Source: Apodemus sylvaticus (taxonomy: Eukaryota > Chordata > Mammalia > Rodentia > Muridae). From it: a stretch of DNA of 64,000 bases. The stretch lies in NCBI RefSeq assembly GCF_947179515.1, contig NC_067472.1, positions 78,011,684-78,075,683 of the forward strand, given 5' to 3'. Below the pieces are notes generated by a model. The model ran no database searches. It was not told where the DNA came from and saw nothing but the letters and a program-made list of their open reading frames with translations. Shown piece after piece: positions 1 to 12,600 of this stretch (its first letter is position 1; each line of letters opens with the position of its first letter). Both the position numbers and the translations under genes were made by a program.

Positions 1-485
1 TCCCCAATTGCTCTGGCTTCCCTTTTTGGCCCCCATCCCACCCAACTGGTCTTTGTTCCCTGAACCCTTGTTGGTCTGATTTCTGCCCTCCCCACACCCA
101 TCCATCGCCTCCCCCAGGCCCCAGTATCCTGTGTACAAGATACCGCGTCACCTCATTTTTCCCTACTCAATCAAGACTTGCACCTCCGCCGCCCCTCCCA
201 CCATCCCTTGGCTCAGCGCCTCCCCAGTACCTCTTGACCCACTCCCGAGGGGATGGACATGAAGCGGATGAAAGGGAGAGATGGGGCGCAAAGGCCCCCA
301 GACAGATCAGTGCAGGAGGGAGAGAGGGAAGGCTGGCTCAAGTCCCTGGGCAGGAATCCCAAGTCACTAACTGAGGAGTGCCAGGTCAGAAGGAGATAAC
401 CTGGCCTCCCAACAGGGGGTGACATGAAGGCAAGAGGTCCAGGTTCTCTTGTGGAGTCCTGGGGGAAGGAGGCATAGGCACCCAA
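1..485 (-). other. Fbxl19: Fbxl19 3' UTR (continues off the window)
   Basis: This stretch follows the stop codon on the minus strand. I see no minus-strand AATAAA here, so the mRNA end is probably to the left of the window. Confidence 0.65.
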
Positions 486-664
486 CTAGCTGTCCTTGAG
501 AAGCAGTTTCTCTTCTGGGCAGCGAAAGGGGCCAGGGGGCCCAGCAGCCGCCAACCGGGCACAAGCTTCAGATGAGAGCTGGCGGCAGGAGCGTAGGTCC
601 AGGCGGCGAAGACGTGGGCATCGACGGAACAGTGGAAGGCAGTGGTCCGTGAGGCGGTGGCACC
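486..664 (-). CDS. Fbxl19: Fbxl19 last coding exon (LRR end and stop)
   Basis: It encodes [20 protein letters not shown]...[11 protein letters not shown] and stop (486-488). The acceptor CCCCAG is at 665-670. Confidence 0.95.
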
Positions 665-3600
665 CTGGGGATGAGGCAGTGGCAGCTGAGACCTGACCGG
701 TGAGTAGGTAGCAGACAGCAGACAGGGCGCTACACCGCCAGGCAAGCAGGGTGGACAGGAGATCGCACTTACCAGCGAGATTGAGGTGCACCAGTGTTTC
801 TCGGAGAGGGGAAGTAGGAGCCGTGAGGAGGTGAACACTGGGGTCCCCAACGTGGGCGCAGTGACTCAGGTCCAGAGCACTGAGCTGGGGAGCATGGCGC
901 AGTAGGAGCCTCAGGGAGGCATCCGTGAGCTCCAGGCCTGCTAGGCGAAGTTCTGCCACCCCCTGCAGGCGGCCTCGACTCTCTGTTTGCCCTAGGCAGA
1001 TAAAGTCTGTTAGTGGCCCCTCCTAGCCTACCCCATGGTCTCATTATCTGCCATACACCTGCTCCCAACATGTGAGTCTCCCATGCTGCTGCTCCACATG
1101 ACTGGCTCTTCACAACACCCACAGCACCAAATGGCATCTTATCTGACCTGCTGCTGTCCCCTCGGGGAAGCCTCCCGGGAGAGCTCAGTCTCAACAGTCC
1201 TCTCAGTCCCAAGCCCCATTTCCAGGATCTGATACACTGTATACATTTTTGCTTCAGGATCTTTTCCTCCCTCCAAAAAATGTCAGTTCCCAGCAAACAG
1301 GAACAAGCGTTTTGCTCAACGCTTGGTCCTTAGCAGGATGCTCGGTGTTTTCACCCATTCTCCAATAAGCAGCACTCTCCCCCCTCCCCAGAATGATTGA
1401 GGTCACTGTTCTGGCTTGAACTCCTTTTGTTCCTTCTGCACCAGAACCAGGTCTGACTGCAGACACCCTCCCCACACCCTTGCTCCCTAACTCTCTGGCT
1501 GCACTGAATTGCCTGTGTAGACCTAGTTGGCCTCAAATTAGCAACAATTCTCCCGCCTCTACCTACAGAGTGCTACAATGCCCGATCTACTTTCCGGTAT
1601 CAAGCAAATCATTCTCAAACACAAATGGAATAGTATCTCTCCTCTCCTTGACATTCCCTGGGGCTGTGTGCGGGTTAGGCTGGTGTTTTTGGGTCTTCAA
1701 ATGTCAACTTAAGAATGGCCTCCACCAGACTGACCTGCAGGCTATTCTGTGAGGGCATGTTCTTTTCTGTTCATTTAATGCTCAATCGCGGTCAATCCAT
1801 TCTATGAGAGGGCCTAGCTCACTGTGCGTAGTGTCACCCTGGGTAGGGAGACCTGAGTAGTTTAACAAACACACACCAAGCAAGCCACTGATGCAAGCCA
1901 GTAAGCCAGGCCCCACCATGTCCCCACCTCTCTCCTGCCTGAGTTCCGGCCCTGACCTCATAATGAACTATAAGCTGTTAATCTTGTTTCATCACAGCAA
2001 TAGAAGACTACTGGGTCCAGAGTAACTCCTTGATACAATGTTGACTTCCCTGAGTGCCACCATTGTCTCAGCTTCAAACCTATCCCATCTCTAAACACTG
2101 AAGCTACATTCCACAAGTGGCTCTGTCCACAAAACCCTAATGGGATGACCTATGCTCTAGAGACTGCTAGCCACTTCAGGAAGAATCCAGAGGCCTCCTC
2201 CTCCCCTATCTCCAGGGCAAAGAGTTCAGAGTCCTCCTCCCCCCACGCCACTGGCGTAAGTCCCTGAGGTGGATTGCAGGCCCCATTCCAGAACTGCAGC
2301 AGGCCCAGAACTGCATGAGGCCCAATCTTAGACTTAGTTTTCTTCCAAAATCTCGTGTGATAACACTGCTCTAGGCCTTTAACTACACTTTAAGAAGCCA
2401 AGCCTTGAGCCTTAACCACGTATACCACTCTTGACCTGAGTTCAATTCCCAGGATCCTTATCAGATAGCTCACACGCACCTGTATCCTCAGCTCTGGGGG
2501 TATCTGACAGCCCTGGCCTATGGATGCTCCTGCACTCATGTGAACCTACCCTACACAAACATATACATATAATTTAAAATAAAACATTTAAAAAAGGAAG
2601 CCAAGCCTCTATTTGCTCACCTCTGCTTACAGATGAGAACACTGAGGCTCAGGTCACAGTCACCAGTGGGAGCACATGATTACAAAGTCACAGCGCCAGG
2701 CCCCCAGGCCAAGGCTGACCCCCACTCTTATCGTATCCCATCACAATACCATCCTCACTTGCCAGGCACTGGCCTGGCTCTGAAAAACACATCACCAGAT
2801 GTCACAGCCCGAGTTGTTTCCAAAAATGTGCTGTGGCATGTGGCATCTGCATAGTGCTAAAACTCAATGTGGTGTGTGTGGGGGGGGGGGGGGGGGGGTT
2901 GTATGGGAGCTGAACACAGGACTTCATGCATGTAGAGTGAACCCTCTCCACTGAGCTGTGTCCTCATTTACCTTCTGAGACAAGTGTCTCGAAGTCTCAA
3001 ATGTATCTCATTGCCTCAGAAGTACTGGAACTACCCACAGTGGGCTACCACACCACTATGTAAGCCTGTCTAATATAGTGAATAACAAAAAGACTATCTT
3101 ATTATTATTTGGGGGTGAGCCACCAGTGGAGAGGTTTCTCAGTCCTGGAACCTGCTCTGTAGCCTAGGCTAGCCTTGAACTGTGACTCCTGAGTGCTGGG
3201 CTTACCACCACTGCCTGGCTAAATTGTTTAAGTGTATGGGTGTTCTTCCTGCATATGAGCCACATGTGTACAGTGCCCAAGGGGACAAAAAGCTGTGACT
3301 CAGTTCCAGATGGCCGTGAGCCACCATGTGGGTATAGGATTCAAACCCAGGTCCCCTCAAAGGGCAGTCACTGAGCCGCTCTCCAGTCACTGACATTTTA
3401 ATATAGAAATTTGGATACAGACATTCTCTTGAAAACCCACACTTCCTTCACCCTGACAGTGAACAGCGACAGCAGGCTGGTCCACCCGCGGGTGCTGCTC
3501 CCTAAGGTCTGGCGCTCACACAGACAGCTTCTGCTAGCCCCACCTCTGTGGGCGTCAACTTAACAGGCCCGGAGGTCTACCCCTCCACGGGACTCGAGGA

Positions 3601-6600
3601 GCTCACACCCTAGAGGAAGCACACTTCCAGACTGGTCACAGCTCAGTCTACCAGAATAAAGAAAGGTCATTTAGAACTTGTGGCAAGAAGGACAGGGGCA
3701 CTTGTGTATATCCTGAGGGTGAGACATCGACCATGTTAAATAATCTCAGAGCTGAGACAGCTTCCTGGAATGGGAGGGAGCAAATGATCAGAAGGGGGAG
3801 GAGGGCAAAGATGGAAGACTCTGGCTGGGTTCGCTGCCGCCCCAGCCACCCTGCTCTGGTCTGTGTAGAATCACACTCAGGGAGAGCCACCAGAACAAAC
3901 GGAAACCTTTTACCATGAATCCATGGCTTCAAAGAACTAAAAAGCAAGTCTAGAAAATACCAAGTGCGGTGTCTTCTTCTCCAAAGAAATAACTTTTTTT
4001 TTTTTTTTTGGTTTTTCGAGACAGTGTTTCTCTGTGTAGCCCTGGCTGTCCTGGAACTCACTCTGTAGACCAGGCTGGCCTTGAACTCAGAAATCCACCT
4101 GCCTCTGCCTCCCAAGTGCTGGGATTACAGGCATGTGCCACAACTGCCCGGCAAGAAATAACTTCTAAAAAGGACATCTAATTAGATGGAGGAAGGTAAA
4201 GATAGAGGAAGCCTAAGAGGCAAAGAAGATCAGGAAAGGAAAAAGGCCCCAGGACTGGAAAGAACTTGGCAAGAAAGCTGAAAAAGCTAAAATCCAGGGA
4301 TGGCATAAAGTAGCAGGAGGCAACACTGGTTCATCCCCGGGCAGAGGTGCCACATCTATGAACTCAGTACTCAGGAGGCGGGGCTTCTCAGCCTCCAGGG
4401 CAGTCCAGGCTACAGAATAAAACCTGTCTCAAAACCAAACAGAAATGAAAACTAAAAAGTGGTCAGAGGGTTGAGAGGTGGCTCAACGGTTAAGAGACCC
4501 AACTGCTCTTCCGAAGGTTGTGAGTTCAAACCCCAGCAACCGCATGATTTCTCACAACCATCTGTAATGAGATCTGATGCCTTCTTCTGGGGTATCTGAA
4601 GGCAGCTACAGTGAGTGAGCGGAGCTGGAGTGAAAAGAAAAAGTGTCTGAAGACAGCTACAGTGTACTTACATATAATAAATAAATACATCTTACAAAAA
4701 CAGCATACAGGTGGCACAGGCCTGTAATCCCAGCACTCTGGGAAGAAGAGGCAGGTGGATTTCTGAGTTCGAGGCCAGCCTGGTCTACAAAGTGAGTTGG
4801 AGAAACCCTATCTCAAAAAAAAAAAAAAAAAAATAATAATAATAAAATAAATAAATAAATAAATAAATAAATAAAATCCAAAAGTGGTCAGATGTGGTGG
4901 TTCACACCAATCCCAGCACATGGGAGAGAGACAAGTTCATCTCTTGTGAATTTGAGGCTAGCCTGGTCTACTGACTACAAAAACCAAAGCCGTGAGATCA
5001 GTAGCCTGCTTGCTGAGTTCTCTGGGCACGGAAAACAAGAAAAATGGTCCTTAATCACAGTACTAGGGTGACACAACAGCTGTGCCCTTCTGGGTGGTGG
5101 TCCTGGCTCTGCTATGAAGACACAGCTGGGTCCAGAGAGAATGCCCTCCTGAGGGAGACCCTACCCTTTGAAGACTTAGTTCAAAGCACACAGTAGGAAA
5201 AGCAACGGAGACGTGGCCACGATGGGTCAAACTCCTGTCTTGCCTTCCTTTACTGAATACTCTGACCCATCAGAAGAGGCTCCAGGGCCTACACCTCCAC
5301 TTTACCTAACCCATCTAGAGACGATCGTGTGGTCAAACCTGGTTTGGAGTCCGGTGGAGGCAGCAGCAGCTCCCGAAGCTGGGAGTCTTTAACATCTTCA
5401 ATCCAGCGGAGGTCCAAGAGCCGCAGTGCCGGCAATGGGGCTGAGCCCAGGGCAGAGACGGAGAGCCAGGAGCACCCAGAAAGCACCAACTCCTGAAGGC
5501 CTAGAATGAAAGAAGCAGGCGCTAGACCTTCACCAGCAGCCTCCTTTGTGTCCGTCTGTCCCAACTCATCACCATCCTACCTGTGTCCGTCTGTCCCGAC
5601 TCATCACCATCCTACCTGTGTCCATCTGTCCCGACTCATCACCATCCTACCTGTGTCTGTCTGTCCCGACTCATCATCATCCTACCTCTGTGTCCGTCTG
5701 TCCCGACTCATCACCATCTTACCTTGCAGTCGGTTCAGGAGCCACATGAGCTGCTTTTTGGAGACACCTGTCCAGCTGAGGTCCAGAGCACGGGGCTGGC
5801 GGCGAACCACCCCACTAAGCATGGGTGGGGTCAGTGACTTCCTCCGGCTTAGGTCCATCCTAGGCCACAGACGCTTGTCGTAGCACCTGCCAGCCACAGG
5901 GGGGAGACAAAGTCCTAAACTCCAAGTCTCTAGGAACCCAGTCAGTACACCCCAGTTCTCTCCGGTCCCAAAGAATGCAAGAAATCTTCTGGCCCCCAGC
6001 CCAAAGGACTAGATTTAGGACCCCACCTCATTGCTAACTAGAAGAAAGACCCTGGGCAAGTTCATTCCTCTCTGAGTCAGAAAGACTTCAGTTATAAACT
6101 AAAGATAATGACGTGGGGCTTGCCCCACAGGGCTGCTGTAGGATCAAGTGAAGTAATTACAGTTCATGGACCTCCTAACAGCATTTTGCCAGACAGCTAC
6201 AGAAATACCGTACACACTATTTGATGTAATTAATGCCAAAGAGATCTGAAAGCAGCCCCCAGATTCCACCTCTGGGCTTGTGGATTTCTCGCCGTTACTA
6301 AGTCATGGCAGCTCGCAGGCACTTGCCAGCTGTGTAGCCAATGCTGGGCGTCAGCCCTGCTGCCTCTGTCTGTCAGACTCGAGTTCCCCTCCAGGAGGTA
6401 CGCTCCACTGGGGCGGACTGGACGGGCCTTTTCACTTCTGGGTCCCCAGCATCCAACACACTAAAGGCAGGGGGCAAAGCAGATGCTAGTGCAGAATGAG
6501 TCAGCCAGTGTGAACTACTTCCACGACTCATTCCCATTACAATGATTCTGAGAGGGAGGCCTGGGAGGTCCGACTGAAGTGACAAATGGAAACACCTGAG

Positions 6601-9600
6601 TCTGAAGAAAAGTAAACAGGTCTGAGTCAGCACACCAAAAGACTCAACGAGTCCAACATGCAGTTAGTGGAAGGATTCCCAAGTATTTTGTCAAGTAACT
6701 CCCCCCCACCCCGCCTCTCCTAAAGGAAGCTGTCAGCATCTTGTGATACACTGAAGATCCTCAACTCCAAGGTTGTCTGCTTCAAAAAATTTCAAAGTTG
6801 AGTCAGGAAATTCCCACTGAACTAAAGGGCAGTCAGAGCAGCAGGCCCGGGTTGGGTTGAGGGGAAAGTCCTAGGTTGAAAGAGGAATAACTCCAATTGT
6901 CTCACTATCTACTTTTCTGAGAAACAAAGGCTTAACTTTTTTGGTTCTTTGTGATACAGATTATCACACTATAGTCCAGGCTGATCTAGAACTCACTGTT
7001 TAGGCTCCTTTAGAATCGAGGTATGCCAGGCAGGCATGGTGGGTCATACCTTAAATATCAGCTCTCAGGAGGCACAGACTGCCTCTGTGAGTTTTGGGAT
7101 TTGAGGCTAGTTTGGTCTACATAATAAGTTCCAGGACAGACAGGGCAATATAGAAGCAAAAATCTCAAAAGCCAAAAAACCCGCCACCAACAAAGGACCT
7201 TGAGGTATTCTTCCTACTTCAGCCAGGATTTCGGGCCTATACCGTCACATTTGGCTAGAGTTTATCTCAAGTCGTCCTCTATCTGTACTTAAAACTTATG
7301 CTGTGCAGGGAGCGGTGGCACACGCCTGCAGTTTTAGCACTTGAGAGGTGTCGACAGGACCATCAAGTCTGGCCTCAGCTACCAGACCCCATCTTAACCA
7401 AAACATAAACAAAGAACGGAACAGCAGAGAGCAGTGGCCCACACAAACTGCAAGCTTCAAATAAGTGCAGGGCGGGGGTGCTTGGTGCTTGGGCAGGAAG
7501 ATGGCGCTGGGCAAGCCTGCCAACCGGCCGGCCTGAACTCCATGCCGGGAACCCATGGCAGGGTGCGAACAGAATGGACTCTGTGGCTACCTGCTTAATG
7601 CCACTCCTCCGAGTTAAAAACTCAAAAGGCCAATCTATGCTGCACAGTGGGACACTGTCACCAAGAGCCATCGAGAGGCTCGGCAGGTAAAGGTACTGGC
7701 GCCAAGCCTACTGACACCTCACTCCACCCCACTCACACACACTACATATACATACACACGCAGAGGCATACGAACAAACAAATACAATGAAAACTATTAC
7801 ATTCTAGCCAGGGGTGGCTATGGATGTAGGCTACTTAAAAACTACAGCTGTTAAGCAAGTGATATGGATTAGAAAGGTATTAACGATACAATAGCTCCTA
7901 ATAGACTTTTTTTTTCCGGGAGGGGGGTGGTATTCAAAACAGGGTTTCTCTGTGTAGCCCTGGCTGTCCTGGAACTCACTCTGTAGACCAGGCTGGCCTA
8001 CAACTCAGAGATCTGCCTGCCTCTGCCTCCCCAGTGCTGGGATCAAAAAGGCATGCGCTACAGCCACTCAGCTAGACTTCCTTTTCAAAACTAACAGATT
8101 TAGTTTTGATGAGGGTCAGGTAACTGGTCACAAAGCACAAGGTGGTAGCCATAGCTTTTCAGGAGCCTGACTCAAAACATAAACAAACAGTCCCAGCACC
8201 AGGGAAGCCAAGAAGAGGAATGCCACGTGTCTGAGGTCTACAAGGGCTACATACTAAGACCCTGACCCAAGGGACTTGGTGGGGAGACCACCAACCCCTT
8301 CTACCCCCTGGGGAAAAAACCCTCGCCAACACTCCACAGATGGAGTACACTCCAGTGAAGGCCACAAGTCAGGCTTCAGGTCGTCCTCCGCCGCTGGCCT
8401 CCAATGCCCTCCTTTCATTCTTCCTTTCTTTCTGCCACTCCAGTCTCCCCTCTTCATTCCCTCTACTCAACCAACAAGCATACATCTCTCCAATTCTAAG
8501 CAGAAGGAACACAGAAGCAGACCCATCATCCAGCCCGCCTCTTTGCCCTGGCACTCTGACTTTGTGCCATGTCCAAAGCCCTTCTCAGTGCAGCCTTGAG
8601 AACTGGCTCAGGGGCTCCTCTCCTTGAAGGCCTTTTGCTCTGTCCACAGTTGGAAAAAAAAAAAACCCTATTTTGAGAGTACCCACAGGTCCTCAACCTG
8701 TTTCTGTATCATATCCCACAAAAGCCAGACTAGAATACCTACCTGTCTATCCAGGCGTCTAATGCCAACACATCCTGGTACACTCTGTGTTACTGGACCC
8801 CAGGTCCATCGAGACTCAACTCTAGACCTTCATGTTCAGGAAGTCTCCCCAATCGTTTCTTGGCTGGAGCCAACTCGCCCCAGTGTAGTCAGTCCCAAGA
8901 CACAGGGATTAAATCTCAGTGTGGTAGCCAACAACTGTGTTGTCAGGAGTACCTAGCTTCCTCTGGGCATGTGAGGGCAAAAGCACCACTGGGGAAAACC
9001 AGGATGGTAAAGACATGGTACCTCAACTCAGAGAAGGAAAGGGAACATCCTACTGAGACAATGCCCGAGATGAGACTCTGAGGAAAGCAGCCTTACTCCT
9101 TGAGGGGAAGGCGGACAAAGGCAGAGTTTTGCCCAGGACCACAACAAAATGGCAGCTCTGGGAAACTCAGGAGGAAGGATGAGGACAGTTCACCTTAACA
9201 CAATGGTGCTGGTGACTGCAAGACTAATAGCATGCGTTTACTACACATCACCACATCACCTTCTACGCACTGAGCATTCAAGAGTGCACAGCATCCCTGC
9301 GAGGTGATTATTACCGTCTTTGTACAACGAGGAAACTTAAGGCCCAGGGAGGTTAAAAAAAAAAGTACTCAAGGGCCAAAGAGAGGGCTCGGCAGGCAGG
9401 TAAGAGAGCTTACTGCCCTTGCAGAAGACCCCGGTTTGGTTCTCAAAGCCAATGCGGCAGCTCACGACTGCCTGAAGCTCCATTGCAGGGTACCCAACAG
9501 GCTCGTGCATGCCTGTGGTGCACATAAACTCACAAGCACACACACACACACAAATTAACTAAAAGCCAGAACAAAACCTTATTCAAGGACCCCTAGGTAT

Positions 9601-12600
9601 TACGTGGATGCAGCCTGACCCCTGACTAGGAAAAGGCAGGAATGAAGCTGCTGAGGAGGCCAGGGGAGCCGGAGGAGGCTGAAGAGGGCTGCAGAGTCAC
9701 ATGCATTCAGAGACAGAACCAGAGGTGAAGGGATCTAAAGCCCAGCTCTTCCACCTCCACACTTGGGGAGACCTCTCTGGGCCTCCATTTCCCAAGCCAT
9801 AAAATGGGGTTAAGAGTTGACTTCAAAGGCTTGTAGCACCAACAAAGAACAGCACAGGAGGGGGTTGACTGGAGCCCAGCATGTCCTATGTCCAATGGGA
9901 CTGGGAACTGGTTGAGGTGACATAGAGCCATGGTTGTCTTTCCAGCGGGGTGGGGGGTGGGGGGGTGGGGGATGTGGGTGGGGGGGAGGCTTGACACTGA
10001 AACAAGTGGCACTCACAAGACAGAACACAGGAGAATTCTTGACTAGGCAGGCCTGAACATCCTCCTCCTGACTGCAGCCAAGCGCACAACCTCCTCCTGT
10101 AAAATCTCCATTGCCGTTTCAAACCCATGTTGCAGAAGCCCCCCCTCCCCGTCCCCCAACAGAGCTGGGCCAGCCCTAACTAAGTGCTCTCGGCAGATTC
10201 TCCCTCACCGTGGGCGGAGATCACAACTAGCTCTCCCTTCGAAGAGCTCTCTGGGATTTGACACTGCCACAGTCCTCCATCCTCCCAGCAGCCAGCCTTG
10301 ACCATGTGCCAGTCCCTCCTTCCTTCCTTCTCTGCCCACGTCCTTGAAAACGGTAGTGTCTACTAGTACATCAACACCTCCTCCACAACCCCCCTGCCCG
10401 CCCTTTGCCTCCCAGTTCTAAATAATCAAAGCCACCAGACAGGAAAGCCTGCCACTGCCTGCTCTCCCACTTAGAGCCCTCTCTGGCTACACCCTCTTCT
10501 ACCTCTTTCCACACCCCCATTTCTTCACATATACTCCTTCTCTCAATACTGCCTCAGTGGCCACCAAATACCAGGCACCTTCTCAGAAGCCAGGGCCATG
10601 GTGGGGCTCAAAGGATCAAGTCTCTGCTGACAAAGCCTTTGACTCTGCCTTCGTCCCCCTCTCTGTAAGCATATTGAGGTTTTAGATGTGAGTGTGTTGC
10701 TGGAGATAGAGCCCGTCTTCTGGACATTAGGCATACTCTCCTCCTCCCAGGCTCTGACAGTGAACCCAGTGGCCACCTTTGGTTCCTGGCCTCCTGAACC
10801 TCCATCAGCACCACCACTGCTTGTTACTCCTCCTTTCTCAGCCTTTCTTTTTGTAGGATCCCTTTTTTGATCCCCCAAATTCTTGGGTTACCCTTTCTCT
10901 AGCTCACACTCACATGGTCTCTGCTCTACCATAGCAGTTCTAAACCTATGGATCCAAGCCCTTTTGGGGTCACCTAAGACCACTAGAAAACACACATAGC
11001 TATTTACATCAGGATTTATAACAGTAGCAAGTTTTTTTTTTTGTTTGTTTGTTTGTTTGTTTTTAAGACAGGGTTTCTCTGTGTAATCCCTGCTGTCCTG
11101 GAACTCCCTCAGTAGAGCAGTAGACAGATTCGCCTGCTTCTGCCTCGCAAGAACTGGGATTAAAAGCATGTAAAAATAATTTTACTACTGGGGCTCACCA
11201 CAACACAAGGAACTGTATTCAAGAGTTACAGCATTAGAAGATTGAGAAGCGCGGCTCTATCAAGTCTGCTCCCTACAGGACAAGAACTTACAACTCAGCA
11301 CCAGACCCTGTTTTCTCAGTAGAGGATTCTGACAGCTTTTCTCAAACCAAAGAGAGCAAACCTAAGTTCTATTCCTCCTCTGTGATTCCGAAGCCTCAAG
11401 AATAGTGCTATCTCCCATCCAGGCTCCTAGGTCACAAACCAAGTTACATTTACAATCAGTCTTCACAGCCAATGAGTCAGCAGGTCTAACTGTTCTTCTG
11501 CAGTCCACAGGCTTGAACCTAGGACCAGAAACCAGAGCTCTGCTGCTAAGACCCACCTCCAGATTCCTGTCCGCTGTGAGAGCAGTAGTACATGCTGTTA
11601 ACTGATGAGCCATCTCTCCACCCATCCCCCACCCCCTTGTCTTTTCTGAAACAGGGTCTTCTACCTGGAACTAGGGCTTGCTGATCAGGTTAGGCGGGAT
11701 GGCCAGCAAGCCCCAGGAATTCTCCTGCCTCTTTCATGCCATGGGTTCCAGGCATGAAACTTGGGTCTTTAAGACAAATACTTTGAACTTTCTCCCCAAG
11801 CCCCCACCCTTCCCTTTTTTATCTTTTTCAAATGCAGTCCTGCCTCTGCCTCCCAAGTGCTAGGATTAAAGGTGTGCACCACTGCTCAGCTCCTAGTTCT
11901 TTACCTAGATTGGTGTGTACTAAATTGCCAAGGCTAACCTGGAAGTTGCAATCTTTCTGCCTCAATCTTCCACACAGTAGAATTACAGACTGGCTGGCAC
12001 CCCAGCCCAGGTACCATTTCTCTTTCCTTAAGGTCTTGAGCCAGGAGCAGTACTGAGGCAGGCCGTTCGGAATTCACAGCAAGACTTTATCTCATCTCCT
12101 CCCCAAAGTCTCATGTAACCTCCCTGCTCTTCCTGCTTTAGTGACCAGATGTGGCAGAGCTTCCAGATGTGTCTCCCACAGATCTCTGCTCTGCCCTTAG
12201 CAGATTCCTCTCACCTGAAGGCACCATTTCCTGAGGGCTGAGGACCTCAGGCACTGTGCTGAGTGCTCTGCAGACAGCCTCATTAAAGCCCCTGGGCTTC
12301 TCTGTCGGGGTTCTGCATCTAAGAGTCAGCCGCCCACAGATGGAAACAGTCAAAACAAAAACTGCTTATGTTGTTTTGTTATTCCCTAAACAATACAGTT
12401 TAGTAGATATTTACATGTCATCTGCATTATATTCAATACCTCGAATCTAGAGATTGAGTAGATTATATACAAACACTGACTTTGGATGTTGGTATCCTGA
12501 AGTGGAGGGGCATCTTAGAGCCAATCCTTCTTAGGACCTTAGGTCCAATTATATTAATCTACATCCCAGACGTATAAGTAAGAATAGAGACTTTAAGAGT

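Larger units (their letters stand above)
992..5338 (-). other. Fbxl19: Fbxl19 intron 8 (about 4.3 kb)
   Basis: No exon seen inside. It holds old B2/B3 fragments, B1 copies, a 20-base G run near 2879-2898 and an A/T-rich (AATA)n tail near 4833-4876. Confidence 0.85.

Noticed and set aside
4465..4692. tRNA-like promoter boxes (also in other B2 copies)
   Set aside because: These are the internal RNA polymerase III boxes of B2 SINEs, not functional tRNA genes.
5506..5883. Plus-strand frames with [18 protein letters not shown] repeats
   Set aside because: Translation of the 35-bp minisatellite and exon shadow; the repeats simply reflect the DNA repeat.
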